DNA of 64,000 nucleotides. Source: Yersinia intermedia (GTDB lineage: Bacteria; Pseudomonadota; Gammaproteobacteria; Enterobacterales; Enterobacteriaceae). The position numbers and the translations under genes were made by a program. Below are positions 19,971 through 30,966 of this stretch, piece after piece. The notes beneath the pieces are model-generated. The model had not been told where the DNA came from. It ran no database searches and was given only the letters and a program-made list of their open reading frames with translations. Location of the stretch: assembly GCF_900635455.1 (NCBI RefSeq), contig NZ_LR134116.1, forward strand, positions 4,092,001 to 4,156,000. The letters are read 5' to 3'. Each line of letters starts with the position of its first letter. Within the stretch, counting starts at the first letter, position 1.

Positions 19971-22868
19971 ATGGAAAAAACACCTTCTAATATCGACAAA
20001 ACTGAGCCATCCCTCGATAAAACATACAGCCCGCAGGAAATCGAGCAACCGCTGTATGAGCATTGGGAAAAGCAGGGCTATTTCAAGCCAAATGGCGATA
20101 CCAGCAAAGAAAGCTATTGCATCATGATCCCGCCGCCGAACGTAACCGGCAGCCTGCACATGGGCCATGCTTTCCAGCAGACTATTATGGATACCTTAAT
20201 TCGCTACCAGCGCATGCAGGGGAAAAATACCCTATGGCAGGCGGGTACCGACCATGCCGGTATCGCAACCCAAATGGTGGTTGAGCGTAAGATTGCCGCA
20301 GAAGAAGGCAAAACCCGCCACGATTACGGCCGCGATGCGTTTATCGATAAAATCTGGCAGTGGAAAGGCGAATCAGGCGGCACCATCACTCGCCAAATGC
20401 GCCGTCTGGGTAACTCCGTGGATTGGGAGCGTGAGCGTTTCACCATGGACGATGGCCTGTCTAATGCGGTTAAAGAAGTGTTTGTCCGCCTGCATAAAGA
20501 AGATCTGATTTACCGTGGCAAGCGCCTGGTGAATTGGGATCCAAAACTGCGCACGGCTATTTCTGATCTGGAAGTAGAAAACCGCGAATCTAAAGGTTCC
20601 ATGTGGCATCTGCGTTATCCGCTAGCCGATGGTGCCAAAACTGCCGAAGGTAAAGATTACCTGGTGGTCGCCACCACTCGCCCGGAAACCGTATTGGGTG
20701 ATACTGGTGTTGCAGTGAACCCGGAAGATCCGCGCTATAAGGATCTGATCGGCAAAGAAGTTATCCTGCCGTTAGTTGGCCGCCGTATTCCGATCCTCGG
20801 TGACGAACATGCCGATATGGAGAAAGGCACCGGTTGCGTGAAAATCACCCCAGCGCATGACTTTAATGACTATGAAGTGGGTAAACGTCACGCCCTGCCG
20901 ATGATCAACATTCTGACTTTCGACGGTGATATCCGTGCTGAAGCTGAAGTGTTTGATACTAACGGTGAAGCTACCGATGCTTGCAGCGGTGCGATCCCAG
21001 AACAGTTCCAGGGTTTGGAGCGTTTTGCTGCCCGTAAAGCTGTTGTCGCTGAATTTGATAAGCTTGGCCTGCTAGAAGAGGTTAAGCCACACGACCTGAC
21101 AGTACCTTATGGTGACCGTGGCGGCGTGGTTATCGAACCGATGCTGACCGACCAATGGTATGTACGCACAGCACCGCTGGCGAAAGTGGCCATTGAAGCG
21201 GTAGAAAACGGTGAAATTCAGTTCGTGCCTAAGCAGTACGAAAATATGTATTACTCATGGATGCGTGACATTCAGGATTGGTGCATCTCTCGCCAACTGT
21301 GGTGGGGCCACCGCATTCCAGCCTGGTATGACGAACAAGGGAAAGTGTACGTCGGCCGCGATGAAGCTGAAGTGCGCCGCGAAAACAATCTGGGCGCAGA
21401 CGTGGCATTGCGTCAAGACGAAGACGTGCTGGATACTTGGTTCTCATCCGGTCTGTGGACGTTCTCCACATTGGGCTGGCCTGAGCAAACCGACGCGTTG
21501 AAAACCTTCCATCCGACCAGTGTTGTGGTCAGTGGTTTCGACATTATTTTCTTCTGGATTGCCCGCATGATCATGATGACCATGCACTTTATGAAAGATG
21601 AAAATGGTAAGCCGCAGGTGCCGTTTAAGACCGTCTATATGACCGGCCTTATCCGTGATGACGAAGGGCAGAAAATGTCCAAGTCGAAAGGTAACGTCAT
21701 CGATCCACTGGATATGGTTGACGGTATTTCACTGGAAGAATTGCTGGAAAAACGTACCGGCAACATGATGCAGCCACAGTTGGCGGAAAAAATCCGCAAG
21801 CGCACCGAGAAACAGTTCCCGAACGGTATTGAACCGCACGGCACTGATGCCCTGCGCTTTACGCTGGCAGCGCTGGCCTCTACCGGCCGTGATATCAACT
21901 GGGACATGAAACGCCTGGAAGGCTATCGTAACTTCTGTAATAAGCTGTGGAACGCGAGCCGTTTCGTGCTGATGAATACTGAAGGGCAGGATTGCGGGCA
22001 GAATGGTGGCGAAATGGTGCTATCACTGGCTGATCGCTGGATTCTGGCTGAATTCAATCAAACCATCAAAGCCTACCGTGAAGCGATGGACACTTACCGC
22101 TTTGATCTGGCGGCGGGTATTTTGTATGAGTTTACCTGGAACCAGTTCTGTGACTGGTATCTGGAGCTGACCAAGCCGGTGATGAACAGTGGTTCTGATG
22201 CTGAGCTGCGCGGTACCCGTCATACCCTGATTGAGGTGCTGGAAGCATTGCTGCGTTTAGCGCATCCAATCATTCCTTACATCACTGAAACCATCTGGCA
22301 GCGGGTTAAAACCCTGAAAGGCATTACAGCAGATACCATTATGTTGCAGCCTTTCCCAGAATATGATGCCAGCCAGGTCGATGAAAAAGCCCTGAGTGAT
22401 TTGGAATGGATCAAGCAAACCATCATTGCGGTGCGTAATATCCGTGCAGAGATGAACATCGCGCCAGGTAAGCCGTTGGAAGTCATACTGCGTGGTGCCA
22501 GTGCTGAAGCTCAGCGCCGCGTGTTGGAAAACCAGAGTTTCATCCAGTCGCTGGCACGCTTGTCCTCCCTCACGCTGCTCGCTGACGGTGATAAAGGCCC
22601 TGTATCGGTGACCAAACTGGTTGAAGGCGCAGAAGTGCTGATCCCAATGGCGGGCTTGATCGATAAAGCTACTGAGTTGGATCGTTTGGCGAAGGAAGTC
22701 GCAAAACTGGAAGCCGAGATTGAGCGTATCGAAGGCAAGCTGGGTAACGAAGGCTTTGTGGCGCGTGCGCCTGAAGCGGTGGTCGCCAAAGAGCGTGAAA
22801 GAATGGCGGCCTGCGCTGAAGCTAAACAGAAGTTAATTGAGCAGCAGGCAGTCATCGCAGCTCTGTAA
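19971..22868 (+). CDS. valS: Valyl-tRNA synthetase
   Basis: A 965-residue class I aminoacyl-tRNA synthetase that charges tRNA-Val. The HIGH-type motif is within [13 protein letters not shown] (about residues 45-60) and the KMSKS loop is in [10 protein letters not shown]. The editing (CP1) domain with [12 protein letters not shown] lies between them. The C-terminal coiled coil ([19 protein letters not shown]) is present. It is about 14 residues longer than E. coli ValS, mostly from an N-terminal extension ([22 protein letters not shown]); the extra residues may reflect a local duplication of the EKT/DKT sequence. Confidence 0.98.
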   Translation: MEKTPSNIDKTEPSLDKTYSPQEIEQPLYEHWEKQGYFKPNGDTSKESYCIMIPPPNVTGSLHMGHAFQQTIMDTLIRYQRMQGKNTLWQAGTDHAGIATQMVVERKIAAEEGKTRHDYGRDAFIDKIWQWKGESGGTITRQMRRLGNSVDWERERFTMDDGLSNAVKEVFVRLHKEDLIYRGKRLVNWDPKLRTAISDLEVENRESKGSMWHLRYPLADGAKTAEGKDYLVVATTRPETVLGDTGVAVNPEDPRYKDLIGKEVILPLVGRRIPILGDEHADMEKGTGCVKITPAHDFNDYEVGKRHALPMINILTFDGDIRAEAEVFDTNGEATDACSGAIPEQFQGLERFAARKAVVAEFDKLGLLEEVKPHDLTVPYGDRGGVVIEPMLTDQWYVRTAPLAKVAIEAVENGEIQFVPKQYENMYYSWMRDIQDWCISRQLWWGHRIPAWYDEQGKVYVGRDEAEVRRENNLGADVALRQDEDVLDTWFSSGLWTFSTLGWPEQTDALKTFHPTSVVVSGFDIIFFWIARMIMMTMHFMKDENGKPQVPFKTVYMTGLIRDDEGQKMSKSKGNVIDPLDMVDGISLEELLEKRTGNMMQPQLAEKIRKRTEKQFPNGIEPHGTDALRFTLAALASTGRDINWDMKRLEGYRNFCNKLWNASRFVLMNTEGQDCGQNGGEMVLSLADRWILAEFNQTIKAYREAMDTYRFDLAAGILYEFTWNQFCDWYLELTKPVMNSGSDAELRGTRHTLIEVLEALLRLAHPIIPYITETIWQRVKTLKGITADTIMLQPFPEYDASQVDEKALSDLEWIKQTIIAVRNIRAEMNIAPGKPLEVILRGASAEAQRRVLENQSFIQSLARLSSLTLLADGDKGPVSVTKLVEGAEVLIPMAGLIDKATELDRLAKEVAKLEAEIERIEGKLGNEGFVARAPEAVVAKERERMAACAEAKQKLIEQQAVIAAL

Positions 22869-22896
22869 TTAACTCAGACCACGATAGCCAGATAAG

Positions 22897-22930
22897 AACA
22901 GCGGGCTAATTATTTACCCGCTGTTTTTTT
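22897..22930 (+). terminator. Intrinsic terminator after valS
   Basis: Perfect 9-bp stem aacagcggg/cccgctgtt with an 11-base loop, followed by a T run, 28 bp after the valS stop. Confidence 0.9.
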
Positions 22931-22952
22931 ATCATTGCATTAATTCAGTGTC

Positions 22953-23079
22953 ATAGCCTAAATAATTCAAGTTGTAGGAAGGTGGCAAGCGAGATCATCC
23001 CGATGAGCTTACTGGTAGTAAATGATTCGGGTTATTGAGTGTAACCAACGCACATACAGCTTGAAGTATGACGGGTATA
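22953..23079. repeat. Full-length ERIC repeat between valS and yjgM
   Basis: About 127 bp with canonical ends (aataattcaagttgtagg at left, cttgaagtatgacgggtat at right) and the central hairpin around cccgatgagcttac...gattcggg. It is one of the best-preserved copies in the window. Confidence 0.9.
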
Positions 23080-23136
23080 GATGGTATTACAGATTATTAC
23101 TATGTTATTACCCATCGGTTTATAGAGTAATACGCC

Positions 23137-23640
23137 ATGACCACTGCCACACCTATCCGCCTGCTGGTGCGCCCTATCACCGTCGCAGACAATCTTGCTA
23201 TTGCCAATGTTATCCGTGATGTTTCGGCTGAATTCGGCTTGACCGCAGATAAAGGCTATACCGTGTCTGATCCTAATCTGGATCACTTATTTGAGCTGTA
23301 TAGTCAGCCACGTAGCGCTTACTGGGTGATCGAGGTGGACGGTAATATCGCTGGCGGCGGCGGCGTAGCGCCGTTGTCAGGTGGCGAAGCCGATCTGTGT
23401 GAATTGCAGAAAATGTATTTCCTGCCCATATTACGCGGTAAAGGTTTGGCAAAGCAGTTGGCGTTACAAGCGTTAGCTTTTGCTCGTCAGCAGGGCTTTG
23501 GCCGCTGCTATCTGGAAACCACCGCCAGCCTGACCAGCGCCATTGGCTTATATGAGAAACTGGGTTTTGAGCATATTGACTGTTCGATGGGCAATACTGG
23601 CCATGTGGACTGCGAAGTGACGATGCTGAAAAAACTGTGA
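23137..23640 (+). CDS. yjgM: GNAT-family acetyltransferase YjgM
   Basis: A 167-residue N-acetyltransferase with the same length as E. coli YjgM and matching blocks [39 protein letters not shown] and [20 protein letters not shown] forms the acetyl-CoA pyrophosphate-binding motif A (pattern R/QxxGxG/A). Substrate is not evident. The gene stands alone between two ERIC copies, near valS and argI as in E. coli. Confidence 0.9.
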   Translation: MTTATPIRLLVRPITVADNLAIANVIRDVSAEFGLTADKGYTVSDPNLDHLFELYSQPRSAYWVIEVDGNIAGGGGVAPLSGGEADLCELQKMYFLPILRGKGLAKQLALQALAFARQQGFGRCYLETTASLTSAIGLYEKLGFEHIDCSMGNTGHVDCEVTMLKKL

Positions 23641-23689
23641 TTATTCAGGGCGCATAACGCACCCTGATAGTATTAGCTGGAAAATGCCG

Positions 23690-23720
23690 CTAACACCGCT
23701 ATAGCGTCAAGCACCAAAGC
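23690..23720. repeat. Duplicated right end of an ERIC
   Basis: The stretch gctaacaccgctatagcgtc recurs at 23813 inside the adjacent ERIC, so about 31 bp of its right end is present as a direct repeat just 5' of the full element. Confidence 0.65.
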
Positions 23721-23722
23721 AA

Positions 23723-23847
23723 TTACCCAAAGTCATTGGCGCTATAGCAAGGCAGCAAACGAGCAAATCCCGATGAGCTGACACAAGTCAGTGATTCGGG
23801 TGAGTGAGTGCAGCTAACACCGCTATAGCGTCAAGGACGAAGGGTAA
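23723..23847. repeat. ERIC repeat abutting the rraB stop codon
   Basis: About 125 bp (acccaaagtcattggcgc ... aaggacgaagggtaatt) with core cccgatgagctgacacaagt...gattcggg. It ends one or two bases from the rraB stop codon, so it forms the start of the rraB 3' untranslated region. Confidence 0.85.
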
Positions 23848-23848
23848 T

Positions 23849-24280
23849 TTAGTGGCGCTTACCGTCGTCGTCTTCATCCACCAACTCTTCATCGCCGAAA
23901 TCACCGTCTTCGTCATCTTCGGCGTTCGGGTCTTCGTAGTAGGTGCCCCAACCATCGTAGTTAACGCCACAGGTCTCAGCCAGGGCAATCAGTTGTTCAA
24001 CCTGTGCATCAATGATTTCAGCATTTAGCGCAACTTCACTGATCACGTCACAGCACATCACTAATGAGCCATCTTCCACTTCCAGCTCTTCAGCATCTGT
24101 TACTTCATAACCCAGCTTGAATGCTTCAACGGCAGCCTTCTCCAGCACCTCGAACTTCTCAGCAGACAGGTGATGTTCGATGGTGTATAGCGCATCTGGA
24201 TCACTGCCATCTTCCAGCAGTTCTTCGATGATCAGGCGGGTTTCGTCACGTTGTTCGTCCAGCATTTCGCGGTTTGCCAT
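23849..24280 (-). CDS. rraB: Ribonuclease E inhibitor RraB
   Basis: A 143-residue, strongly acidic protein (runs such as [19 protein letters not shown] at the C-terminus) matching E. coli RraB (YjgD): [37 protein letters not shown]. RraB binds the RNase E scaffold region and alters degradosome composition, slowing decay of some mRNAs. The start at 24280 follows gaggataa; a longer in-frame extension to 24430 lacks family similarity and runs through the divergent promoter. It is divergent from argI, as in E. coli. Confidence 0.95.
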   Translation of the reverse strand: MANREMLDEQRDETRLIIEELLEDGSDPDALYTIEHHLSAEKFEVLEKAAVEAFKLGYEVTDAEELEVEDGSLVMCCDVISEVALNAEIIDAQVEQLIALAETCGVNYDGWGTYYEDPNAEDDEDGDFGDEELVDEDDDGKRH

Positions 24281-24382
24281 GCCTTTATCCTCAGTCAATG
24301 GGCTTTGTATGGTGCTATTTTCCCACACCCACGCTAATGCCTCCACTATAAACGAGAAAGATTTATTGATTAGGGTTGTAAT

Positions 24383-24417
24383 TGAATATTTATACGTATA
24401 AATTGAATTTAAATTCA
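24383..24417. promoter_or_regulatory. Double ARG box (ArgR operator) upstream of argI
   Basis: Two boxes are centred 21 bp apart, the canonical spacing. The distal one, tgaatatttatacg (24383-24396), is imperfect. The proximal one, tgaatttaaattca (24404-24417), matches the consensus TGAATwwwwATTCA at every position. ArgR with arginine should repress argI here. The site also lies in the region shared with divergent rraB. Confidence 0.87.
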
Positions 24418-24434
24418 CATTGAAGTTCAATTAA

Positions 24435-24480
24435 TCCCCTAATAATTGGTGTTGTAGTCAGACAGCAAGTATGAAGGGCA
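24435..24480. repeat. Possible internally deleted ERIC remnant before argI
   Basis: The stretch cccctaataattggtgttgt...cagcaagtatgaaggg resembles the left ERIC end joined to a right end without the core. The match is weak. Confidence 0.35.
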
Positions 24481-24495
24481 AATGGAGATGAACAG

Positions 24496-25503
24496 ATGAG
24501 TCAGTTCTATAAACGTCACTTTCTGAGGTTACTGGATTTTACCCCCACCGAGATTACGGCCCTGCTGGATCTGGCTGCTGAACTCAAGCAAGCCAAGAAA
24601 TCAGGCCGTGAGCAGCAAAAGTTGGTAGGTAAGAATATCGCGCTCATCTTCGAAAAAGACTCGACTCGTACTCGATGCTCTTTCGAAGTTGCCGCATATG
24701 ATCAAGGTGCTCGCGTGACTTACCTCGGCCCAGGTGGGAGCCAAATTGGGCATAAAGAATCAATTAAAGATACCGCCAGAGTGCTAGGGCGCATGTATGA
24801 CGGTATCCAATATCGCGGCCACGGCCAGCAAATCGTTGAAACATTAGCCGAATTTGCCGGTGTTCCGGTATGGAATGGTCTGACAAATGAATTTCATCCA
24901 ACCCAGTTACTGGCTGATTTGCTGACCATGCAAGAGCATTTACCAGGTAAAGCGCTGAGTGAAATGAAATTTGCCTATCTTGGTGATGCACGTAACAACA
25001 TGGGTAACACCATGCTGGAAGCAGCGGCGCTGGTCGGGATGGATCTACGCCTGGTTGCACCAAAAGCATGTTGGCCAGAGGCTAATCTGGTGGCGGCTTG
25101 CCGGGCGCAGGCACAGAAAACGGGCGGTAAAATCACGCTGACAGAAGATATTGCCGAAGGGGTAAAAGGCGCTGACTTCCTGTATACCGATGTTTGGGTG
25201 TCAATGGGTGAGCCAAAAGAGGTGTGGCAAGAACGTGTTAGCTTACTGAAACCTTATCAGGTCAACATGGCGGTGGTAAAACTCACCGGTAACCCGCGGG
25301 TCAAATTCCTGCACTGCCTGCCAGCATTCCACGATGACCAAACTACCGTAGGCAAGCAAATGGCCGAACAGTATGATTTGCCCGGTGGAATGGAAGTTAC
25401 CGAAGAGGTGTTTGAATCCACCCATAGCATCGTATTTGATCAGGCAGAAAACCGCCTGCATACCATCAAAGCAGTGATGGTCGCCACATTGGGCCAAGAC
25501 TAA
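24496..25503 (+). CDS. argI: Ornithine carbamoyltransferase
   Basis: A 335-residue enzyme that joins carbamoyl phosphate and ornithine to make citrulline in arginine biosynthesis. The carbamoyl phosphate-binding motif STRTR is at residues 56-60, HPTQ follows in [11 protein letters not shown], and the ornithine-binding HCLPAF loop is near residue 273. The neighbourhood (valS, yjgM, rraB, tabA) is that of E. coli argI rather than argF. A perfect ARG box and its partner lie upstream, so arginine repression is expected. Confidence 0.96.
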   Translation: MSQFYKRHFLRLLDFTPTEITALLDLAAELKQAKKSGREQQKLVGKNIALIFEKDSTRTRCSFEVAAYDQGARVTYLGPGGSQIGHKESIKDTARVLGRMYDGIQYRGHGQQIVETLAEFAGVPVWNGLTNEFHPTQLLADLLTMQEHLPGKALSEMKFAYLGDARNNMGNTMLEAAALVGMDLRLVAPKACWPEANLVAACRAQAQKTGGKITLTEDIAEGVKGADFLYTDVWVSMGEPKEVWQERVSLLKPYQVNMAVVKLTGNPRVKFLHCLPAFHDDQTTVGKQMAEQYDLPGGMEVTEEVFESTHSIVFDQAENRLHTIKAVMVATLGQD

Positions 25504-25512
25504 ACATAACAG

Positions 25513-25540
25513 AGCCGATCATCTGATGTATCGGCTTTTA
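25513..25540 (+). terminator. Intrinsic terminator after argI
   Basis: Stem agccgat/atcggct with a 10-base loop, followed by tttta, 10 bp after the argI stop. Confidence 0.8.
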
Positions 25541-25557
25541 ATTATTTTCACAACAAA

Positions 25558-26471
<914 letters not shown>

Positions 26472-28040
26472 ATGAAAGCTAAAATTCTGTCATTATTGGT
26501 TTTGACAGCACTATCTGGTAGCGCACTTGCAGCAACGCCGCCAGATACTCTGGTTGTAGTGCAATCCCTGGATGATATCGTCAGTCTTGATCCGGCTGAA
26601 AGTAATGAACTGTCGAGCATTCAGACGGTTCCGAGTCTCTACCAGCGTCTGGTACAGGCTGATCGCGATAATCCGGCAAAAGTAGTGCCGATCCTTGCTG
26701 AAAGTTGGCAAGGTGATGCCGCAGCCAAAACCCTGACGGTGAAATTACGCCCTAAGGCTGAGTTTGCTTCTGGTAACCCAGTGCAGGCCGATGACGTGAT
26801 TTACTCCTTTACCCGTGCGATAAAAATGAACCGTTCACCAGCTTTCATCCTTAATGTACTGGGCTGGGACGCAAGCAATATCGATCAACATCTGAAAAAG
26901 ATTGATAACAAGACCGTGCAACTGAGCTGGAGCGCCGATGTTAGCCCTGCGGTTGCTCTGAATATCTTATCAACCCCAATCGCCTCAATTGTTGATAAGA
27001 AAGCCGTCACCGCCAATGTAAAAGAAAATGATTATGGCAATGCCTGGCTGAAAATGCACTCAGCCGGTAGTGGCCCATTCAAAATGCGGGTGTATCAGCC
27101 GCACCAAGCCATTGTGCTGGACGCCAACCCGACATCTCCGGGTGATAAGCCGCTGATTAAAAATATTATTATCAAGAACGTACCGGACCCAAGCGCCCGC
27201 CGCCTGTTGATTCAGCAGGGTGATGCGGATATTGCCCGCGAATTGGGGCCAGATCAGACAGCCGCGCTGAAAACGCAAGCCGGCGTCAAGGTAGTTGAGA
27301 TCCCATCAGCGGAACAAAACTATTTGGTTTTCAATACGGCTAATCCCGCTAACCCATTACTGAGCAAACCCCAATTCTGGCAGGCTGCCCGCTATTTGGT
27401 TGATTATGAAGGGATTACTAAAGATCTGCTGAAAGGCCAATATTTCGTGCATCAAAGCTTCCTGCCGGTTGGTTTACCGGGCGCACTGGAAAGCAAGCCT
27501 TTCACCTTTGATCCGGCTAAAGCCAAAGAGATTTTGGCCAAAGCAGGTATTAAAGATGCCACATTGACACTGGATGTTGAGAACAAACCACCGTTTATCA
27601 CTATCGCTCAGTCGTTACAGGCAAGTTTTGCCCAAGGTGGCGTGAAACTGGTGTTACTGCCAGCAGCAGGCAGCCAGGTGTATGGCCGAGTTCGAGCCAA
27701 ACAACATCAGTCTGCTATCCGTTTGTGGATCCCGGATTACTTCGATGCGCACTCCAATGCCAGCGCCTTTGCCTATAACGACGGCAAAAGCAGCACCGTT
27801 GCGGGTTTAAACGGTTGGGTTATTCCTGAGCTGAATAAACAAACATTGGCCGCCGTTGCAGAAGCCGATCCGGCAAAACGCACTGCGCTCTACACCCAGT
27901 TGCAACAAGAGCTGCAACAGAACTCGCCTTATATCTTTATTGATCAAGCCAAAGCACAAGTTGTGCTGCGAGATAACGTAAAAGGCTATCAGCAAGGTCT
28001 GAATGCGGATATGGTCTATTATGACCGTGTCAGCAAATAG
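26472..28040 (+). CDS. Peptide/nickel-type ABC transporter periplasmic binding protein
   Basis: A 522-residue family 5 (DppA/OppA type) solute-binding protein. Residues 1-21 form a Sec signal peptide ending ALAA. Family features include ESWQGDAAAKTLTVKLRPKAEFASGNPVQADDVIYSF shortened here as the block near residues 75-115, and GSGPFKM near residue 197. It captures a peptide, opine or similar ligand in the periplasm and hands it to the permeases encoded next. Ligand identity cannot be read from sequence. It is first of a five-gene transporter operon, separated from the permeases by a reverse-oriented ERIC. Confidence 0.92.
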   Translation: MKAKILSLLVLTALSGSALAATPPDTLVVVQSLDDIVSLDPAESNELSSIQTVPSLYQRLVQADRDNPAKVVPILAESWQGDAAAKTLTVKLRPKAEFASGNPVQADDVIYSFTRAIKMNRSPAFILNVLGWDASNIDQHLKKIDNKTVQLSWSADVSPAVALNILSTPIASIVDKKAVTANVKENDYGNAWLKMHSAGSGPFKMRVYQPHQAIVLDANPTSPGDKPLIKNIIIKNVPDPSARRLLIQQGDADIARELGPDQTAALKTQAGVKVVEIPSAEQNYLVFNTANPANPLLSKPQFWQAARYLVDYEGITKDLLKGQYFVHQSFLPVGLPGALESKPFTFDPAKAKEILAKAGIKDATLTLDVENKPPFITIAQSLQASFAQGGVKLVLLPAAGSQVYGRVRAKQHQSAIRLWIPDYFDAHSNASAFAYNDGKSSTVAGLNGWVIPELNKQTLAAVAEADPAKRTALYTQLQQELQQNSPYIFIDQAKAQVVLRDNVKGYQQGLNADMVYYDRVSK

Positions 28041-28045
28041 CCTAT

Positions 28046-28164
28046 TCCCTGCGTACTTGAAGTTGCAGGGTTGTTAGCTGCGCGAACTCACCCGAATCAC
28101 TTACCAGTGTAAGCTCTCGGGACTCGTTCACTTGCCGCCTACCTGTAACGCCAAGTTCTTGGGC
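28046..28164. repeat. ERIC repeat inside the ABC transporter operon
   Basis: About 119 bp in the opposite orientation (gtacttgaagttgcaggg ... cgccaagttcttgggca) with core cacccgaatcacttaccagt...ctctcgggactcg. It lies between the binding-protein and first permease genes, where it may fold in the mRNA and affect relative expression. Confidence 0.82.
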
Positions 28165-28207
28165 ATAGCTGGTTGATAAATTTATTTGTGAAATAGTGAG
28201 TTGCTAG

Positions 28208-29260
28208 TTGATGTCTGTCGCACTAAATAATACGCCGGGATCCCCATCCCGGCGTCGTCTTTGGGGGTTTTTACAGGGTTTATTTACTCTGGCCCTGACC
28301 TTATTCGGTCTACTGGTAATTACCTTTTTCCTCTCGGCGCTGTCGCCAGTGGATCGGGTATTACAAATTGTGGGTGACCACGCCAGTGAGGCTACCTATC
28401 AACAAGTTAAACACCAACTTGGGCTGGATCAGCCATTACCAGTACAGTTCTGGCACTATTTGGTGCGGCTGCTCCATGGCGATCTGGGTACTGCCAGTGC
28501 CAGCGGCCAACCGGTGTTACAAGATCTGCTGACGGTTTTCCCCGCCTCGTTAGAGCTGGCCACCTTGTCCTTAGTGATTGGCGCAGCACTGGGCGTTATC
28601 CTCGGCTTATTGTGCGCCCGCTGGGCAGGCAGCAAGCTGGATGCCACTATTCGCTTTATTACCCTGCTGGGTAACTCGGTACCTATCTTTTGGCTTGGCC
28701 TGCTGATGTTGCTGCTGTTTTATGCGCGCTTGCAATGGAGCCCAGGCCCCGGCCGCCTTGACGATATTTATCAATATACCGTGGAAGCGAAGACGGGGTT
28801 TGCGCTGATCGACACCTGGCGCTCCGATGATACCGGTGCCTTTAGTAATGCCATTGCCCACTTAATTTTGCCGGTTTCCCTGCTTTCTTATTATGCCCTG
28901 GCCAGTATCACCCGCCTGACCCGTTCAGCCTGCCTGAGCGAGTTGAATAAAGAGTACATTACATTGGCAAGAGCGAAAGGCGCGGGTGAAATGCGAATTC
29001 TGCTGATGCATGTGCTACCCAATATCCGTGGTACGTTGCTGACTGTGATTGCACTGGCCTATACCAGTATGTTGGAAGGCGCGGTGTTAACTGAAACCGT
29101 CTTTGCCTGGCCGGGTATTGGCCGCTATCTGACCAGCGCTCTATTTGCCGGCGATACCACCGCGATTATGGGCGGGACACTGCTGCTAGGTATCTGCTTT
29201 ATTTTGATTAACAATGTGACGGATCTGTTGGTCCGCCTGCTGGATCCGAGAACGCGCTGA
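28208..29260 (+). CDS. ABC transporter permease (DppB-like)
   Basis: A 350-residue inner membrane protein with an N-terminal membrane helix (about 20-45) and a C-terminal five-helix permease core. The binding-protein-dependent permease EAA-loop signature is visible around EYITLARAKGAGEMRILLMHVLPN, the site that contacts the ATPase. It follows the binding protein and precedes the second permease by one base, so the products form the heterodimeric pore. An alternative ATG one codon downstream is possible. Confidence 0.92.
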   Translation: MMSVALNNTPGSPSRRRLWGFLQGLFTLALTLFGLLVITFFLSALSPVDRVLQIVGDHASEATYQQVKHQLGLDQPLPVQFWHYLVRLLHGDLGTASASGQPVLQDLLTVFPASLELATLSLVIGAALGVILGLLCARWAGSKLDATIRFITLLGNSVPIFWLGLLMLLLFYARLQWSPGPGRLDDIYQYTVEAKTGFALIDTWRSDDTGAFSNAIAHLILPVSLLSYYALASITRLTRSACLSELNKEYITLARAKGAGEMRILLMHVLPNIRGTLLTVIALAYTSMLEGAVLTETVFAWPGIGRYLTSALFAGDTTAIMGGTLLLGICFILINNVTDLLVRLLDPRTR

Positions 29261-29261
29261 T

Positions 29262-30095
29262 ATGTCGATGATAACCTTCTGCCACGCGCTAAAGCGTTCC
29301 CCCTCCACCAGCATTGGGCTGTTTATTCTCTCCTCACTGGTGATCATTGCGATTTTCGCCCCGTGGTTAGCGCCACAAGATCCCAACTGGCAAAACGCAG
29401 CCGACCGTTTATTACCGCCGGGTGCACACCACTGGCTCGGTACTGACAGTTATGGCCGCGATATGCTGTCGCGCCTGATTTACGGCACCCGCCCAACCTT
29501 AGGGCTGGTACTGTTGGTTACCGTGATCACACTACCATTGGGGTTGCTGGTCGGCGTGCTGTCCGGTTATTACGGTGGCTGGCTCGAACGCATTTTGATG
29601 CGCATCACTGATGTAGTGATGTCGATGCCACGGCTGATTCTGGCCTTTGCCTTCGTGGCGATGCTCGGCCCCGGTTTGATTAATGGCGCATTGGCATTGG
29701 CACTGACTACCTGGCCGGCCTATGCCCGTCAGGCCAGAGCCGAGATCCAATTATTACGCAAAAGTGATTATCTGGCCGCCGCTGAAATGATGGGAATTAA
29801 AGGTCTTCGGCTGCTGTGGGGCCATATTTTACCCATGTGTCTTCCCTCGGCGGTGGTGCGTCTGGCGCTGGATTTAGCAGGCATTATTTTGGCCGCTGCC
29901 GGGTTAGGTTTCCTCGGCCTGGGTGCCCGACCGCCGATGTCCGAATGGGGATCAATGGTTGCCGACGGAATGCAGGTTATCTTCGATCAATGGTGGATCG
30001 CCGCCATTCCAGGCTGCGCCATTTTGCTCAGCAGTATGGCTTTTAATCTGTTAGGCGATGGCCTGCGCGATATTTTGGATCCTCACCATGACTGA
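29262..30095 (+). CDS. ABC transporter permease (DppC-like)
   Basis: A 277-residue second permease of the DppC/OppC type. It has an N-terminal helix (SIGLFILSSLVIIAIFAPWLAP), the family motif HWLGTDSYGRDMLSRLIYGTR near residues 60-80, and the EAA loop DYLAAAEMMGIKGLRLLWGHILP. It begins one base after the previous gene and overlaps the next by eight bases, showing a tightly coupled operon. Confidence 0.93.
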   Translation: MSMITFCHALKRSPSTSIGLFILSSLVIIAIFAPWLAPQDPNWQNAADRLLPPGAHHWLGTDSYGRDMLSRLIYGTRPTLGLVLLVTVITLPLGLLVGVLSGYYGGWLERILMRITDVVMSMPRLILAFAFVAMLGPGLINGALALALTTWPAYARQARAEIQLLRKSDYLAAAEMMGIKGLRLLWGHILPMCLPSAVVRLALDLAGIILAAAGLGFLGLGARPPMSEWGSMVADGMQVIFDQWWIAAIPGCAILLSSMAFNLLGDGLRDILDPHHD

Positions 30096-30966
30096 TAAAA
30101 TTTTCGCCGTTGAAGGCTTGAGTGTCGACTTTAAACAACAGCGGGTGGTGGATAATATCTCTTTCCAGCTTGGCCATGAGCGCGTCGCTCTGGTTGGTGA
30201 ATCTGGTTCCGGTAAATCTATTACTGCCAGAGCATTGATGGGATTAGTCCGCTCACCGGGCAAAGTCAGCGCCAAAAAGCTGAGTTATTACTCTGACAAT
30301 ACCGATGCACAAGGAAACCCCGGTAAGATCGTCGAACACGATTTGACATCCCTCAAGCCGAAACAGTGGGGTGCGTTACGTGGCAGTGAAATTGCTATGG
30401 TGCTGCAAGACCCCCGCTACGCACTGAATCCGGTGCGAACCGTGGGTAAGCAAATTGAAGAATCCTTGCTGTTACATAATGCCCTTTCAGGGGCTGATGC
30501 TCATGAGCGGGTATTAAACGCACTGGCCGCCGTTGGGCTGAATGAAGGTGCTTATCACAGCTATCCCGGCCAACTCTCCGGCGGAATGGGCCAGCGGGCG
30601 ATGTTAGCTATAGCGTTGGTGAATAACCCTCGAGTATTAATTGCCGACGAACCAACATCAGCCTTAGATGCCAAACTGCGTAATCAAATTCTTGAATTGA
30701 TTGTTGAACAAACCGAGCAGCGCAATATGAGTTTACTGTTGATAAGCCACGATTTGCCGTTGGTCGCTGAGCATTGCCATCGCGTGCTGGTGATGTATCA
30801 AGGGAAACTGGTCGATCAGGGGGCGGCGGCAGATTTACCTTATTCAACTCATCCTTATACCCATACGTTATGGGCTTGCCGCCCGAATGCCGGCACCTAT
30901 GGCACTGACTTGCCAGTATTAGATCGCAGCGCTGATTTCTCTGGAGGTTCCCATGGCACTGATTGA
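30088..30966 (+). CDS. ABC transporter ATPase (DppD-like)
   Basis: A 292-residue ATPase. Walker A is GESGSGKS (about residue 37), the signature is LSGGMGQRAM, Walker B is VLIADEPTSALD, and the switch His is in LLISHDLPL. The C-terminal section is typical of oligopeptide transporter ATPases, although the usual cysteine cluster is short. The start at 30088 (MTDKIFAVEGLSVDF) gives the family N-terminus and overlaps the upstream permease by eight bases. It pairs with the next ATPase. Confidence 0.92.
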   Translation: MTDKIFAVEGLSVDFKQQRVVDNISFQLGHERVALVGESGSGKSITARALMGLVRSPGKVSAKKLSYYSDNTDAQGNPGKIVEHDLTSLKPKQWGALRGSEIAMVLQDPRYALNPVRTVGKQIEESLLLHNALSGADAHERVLNALAAVGLNEGAYHSYPGQLSGGMGQRAMLAIALVNNPRVLIADEPTSALDAKLRNQILELIVEQTEQRNMSLLLISHDLPLVAEHCHRVLVMYQGKLVDQGAAADLPYSTHPYTHTLWACRPNAGTYGTDLPVLDRSADFSGGSHGTD

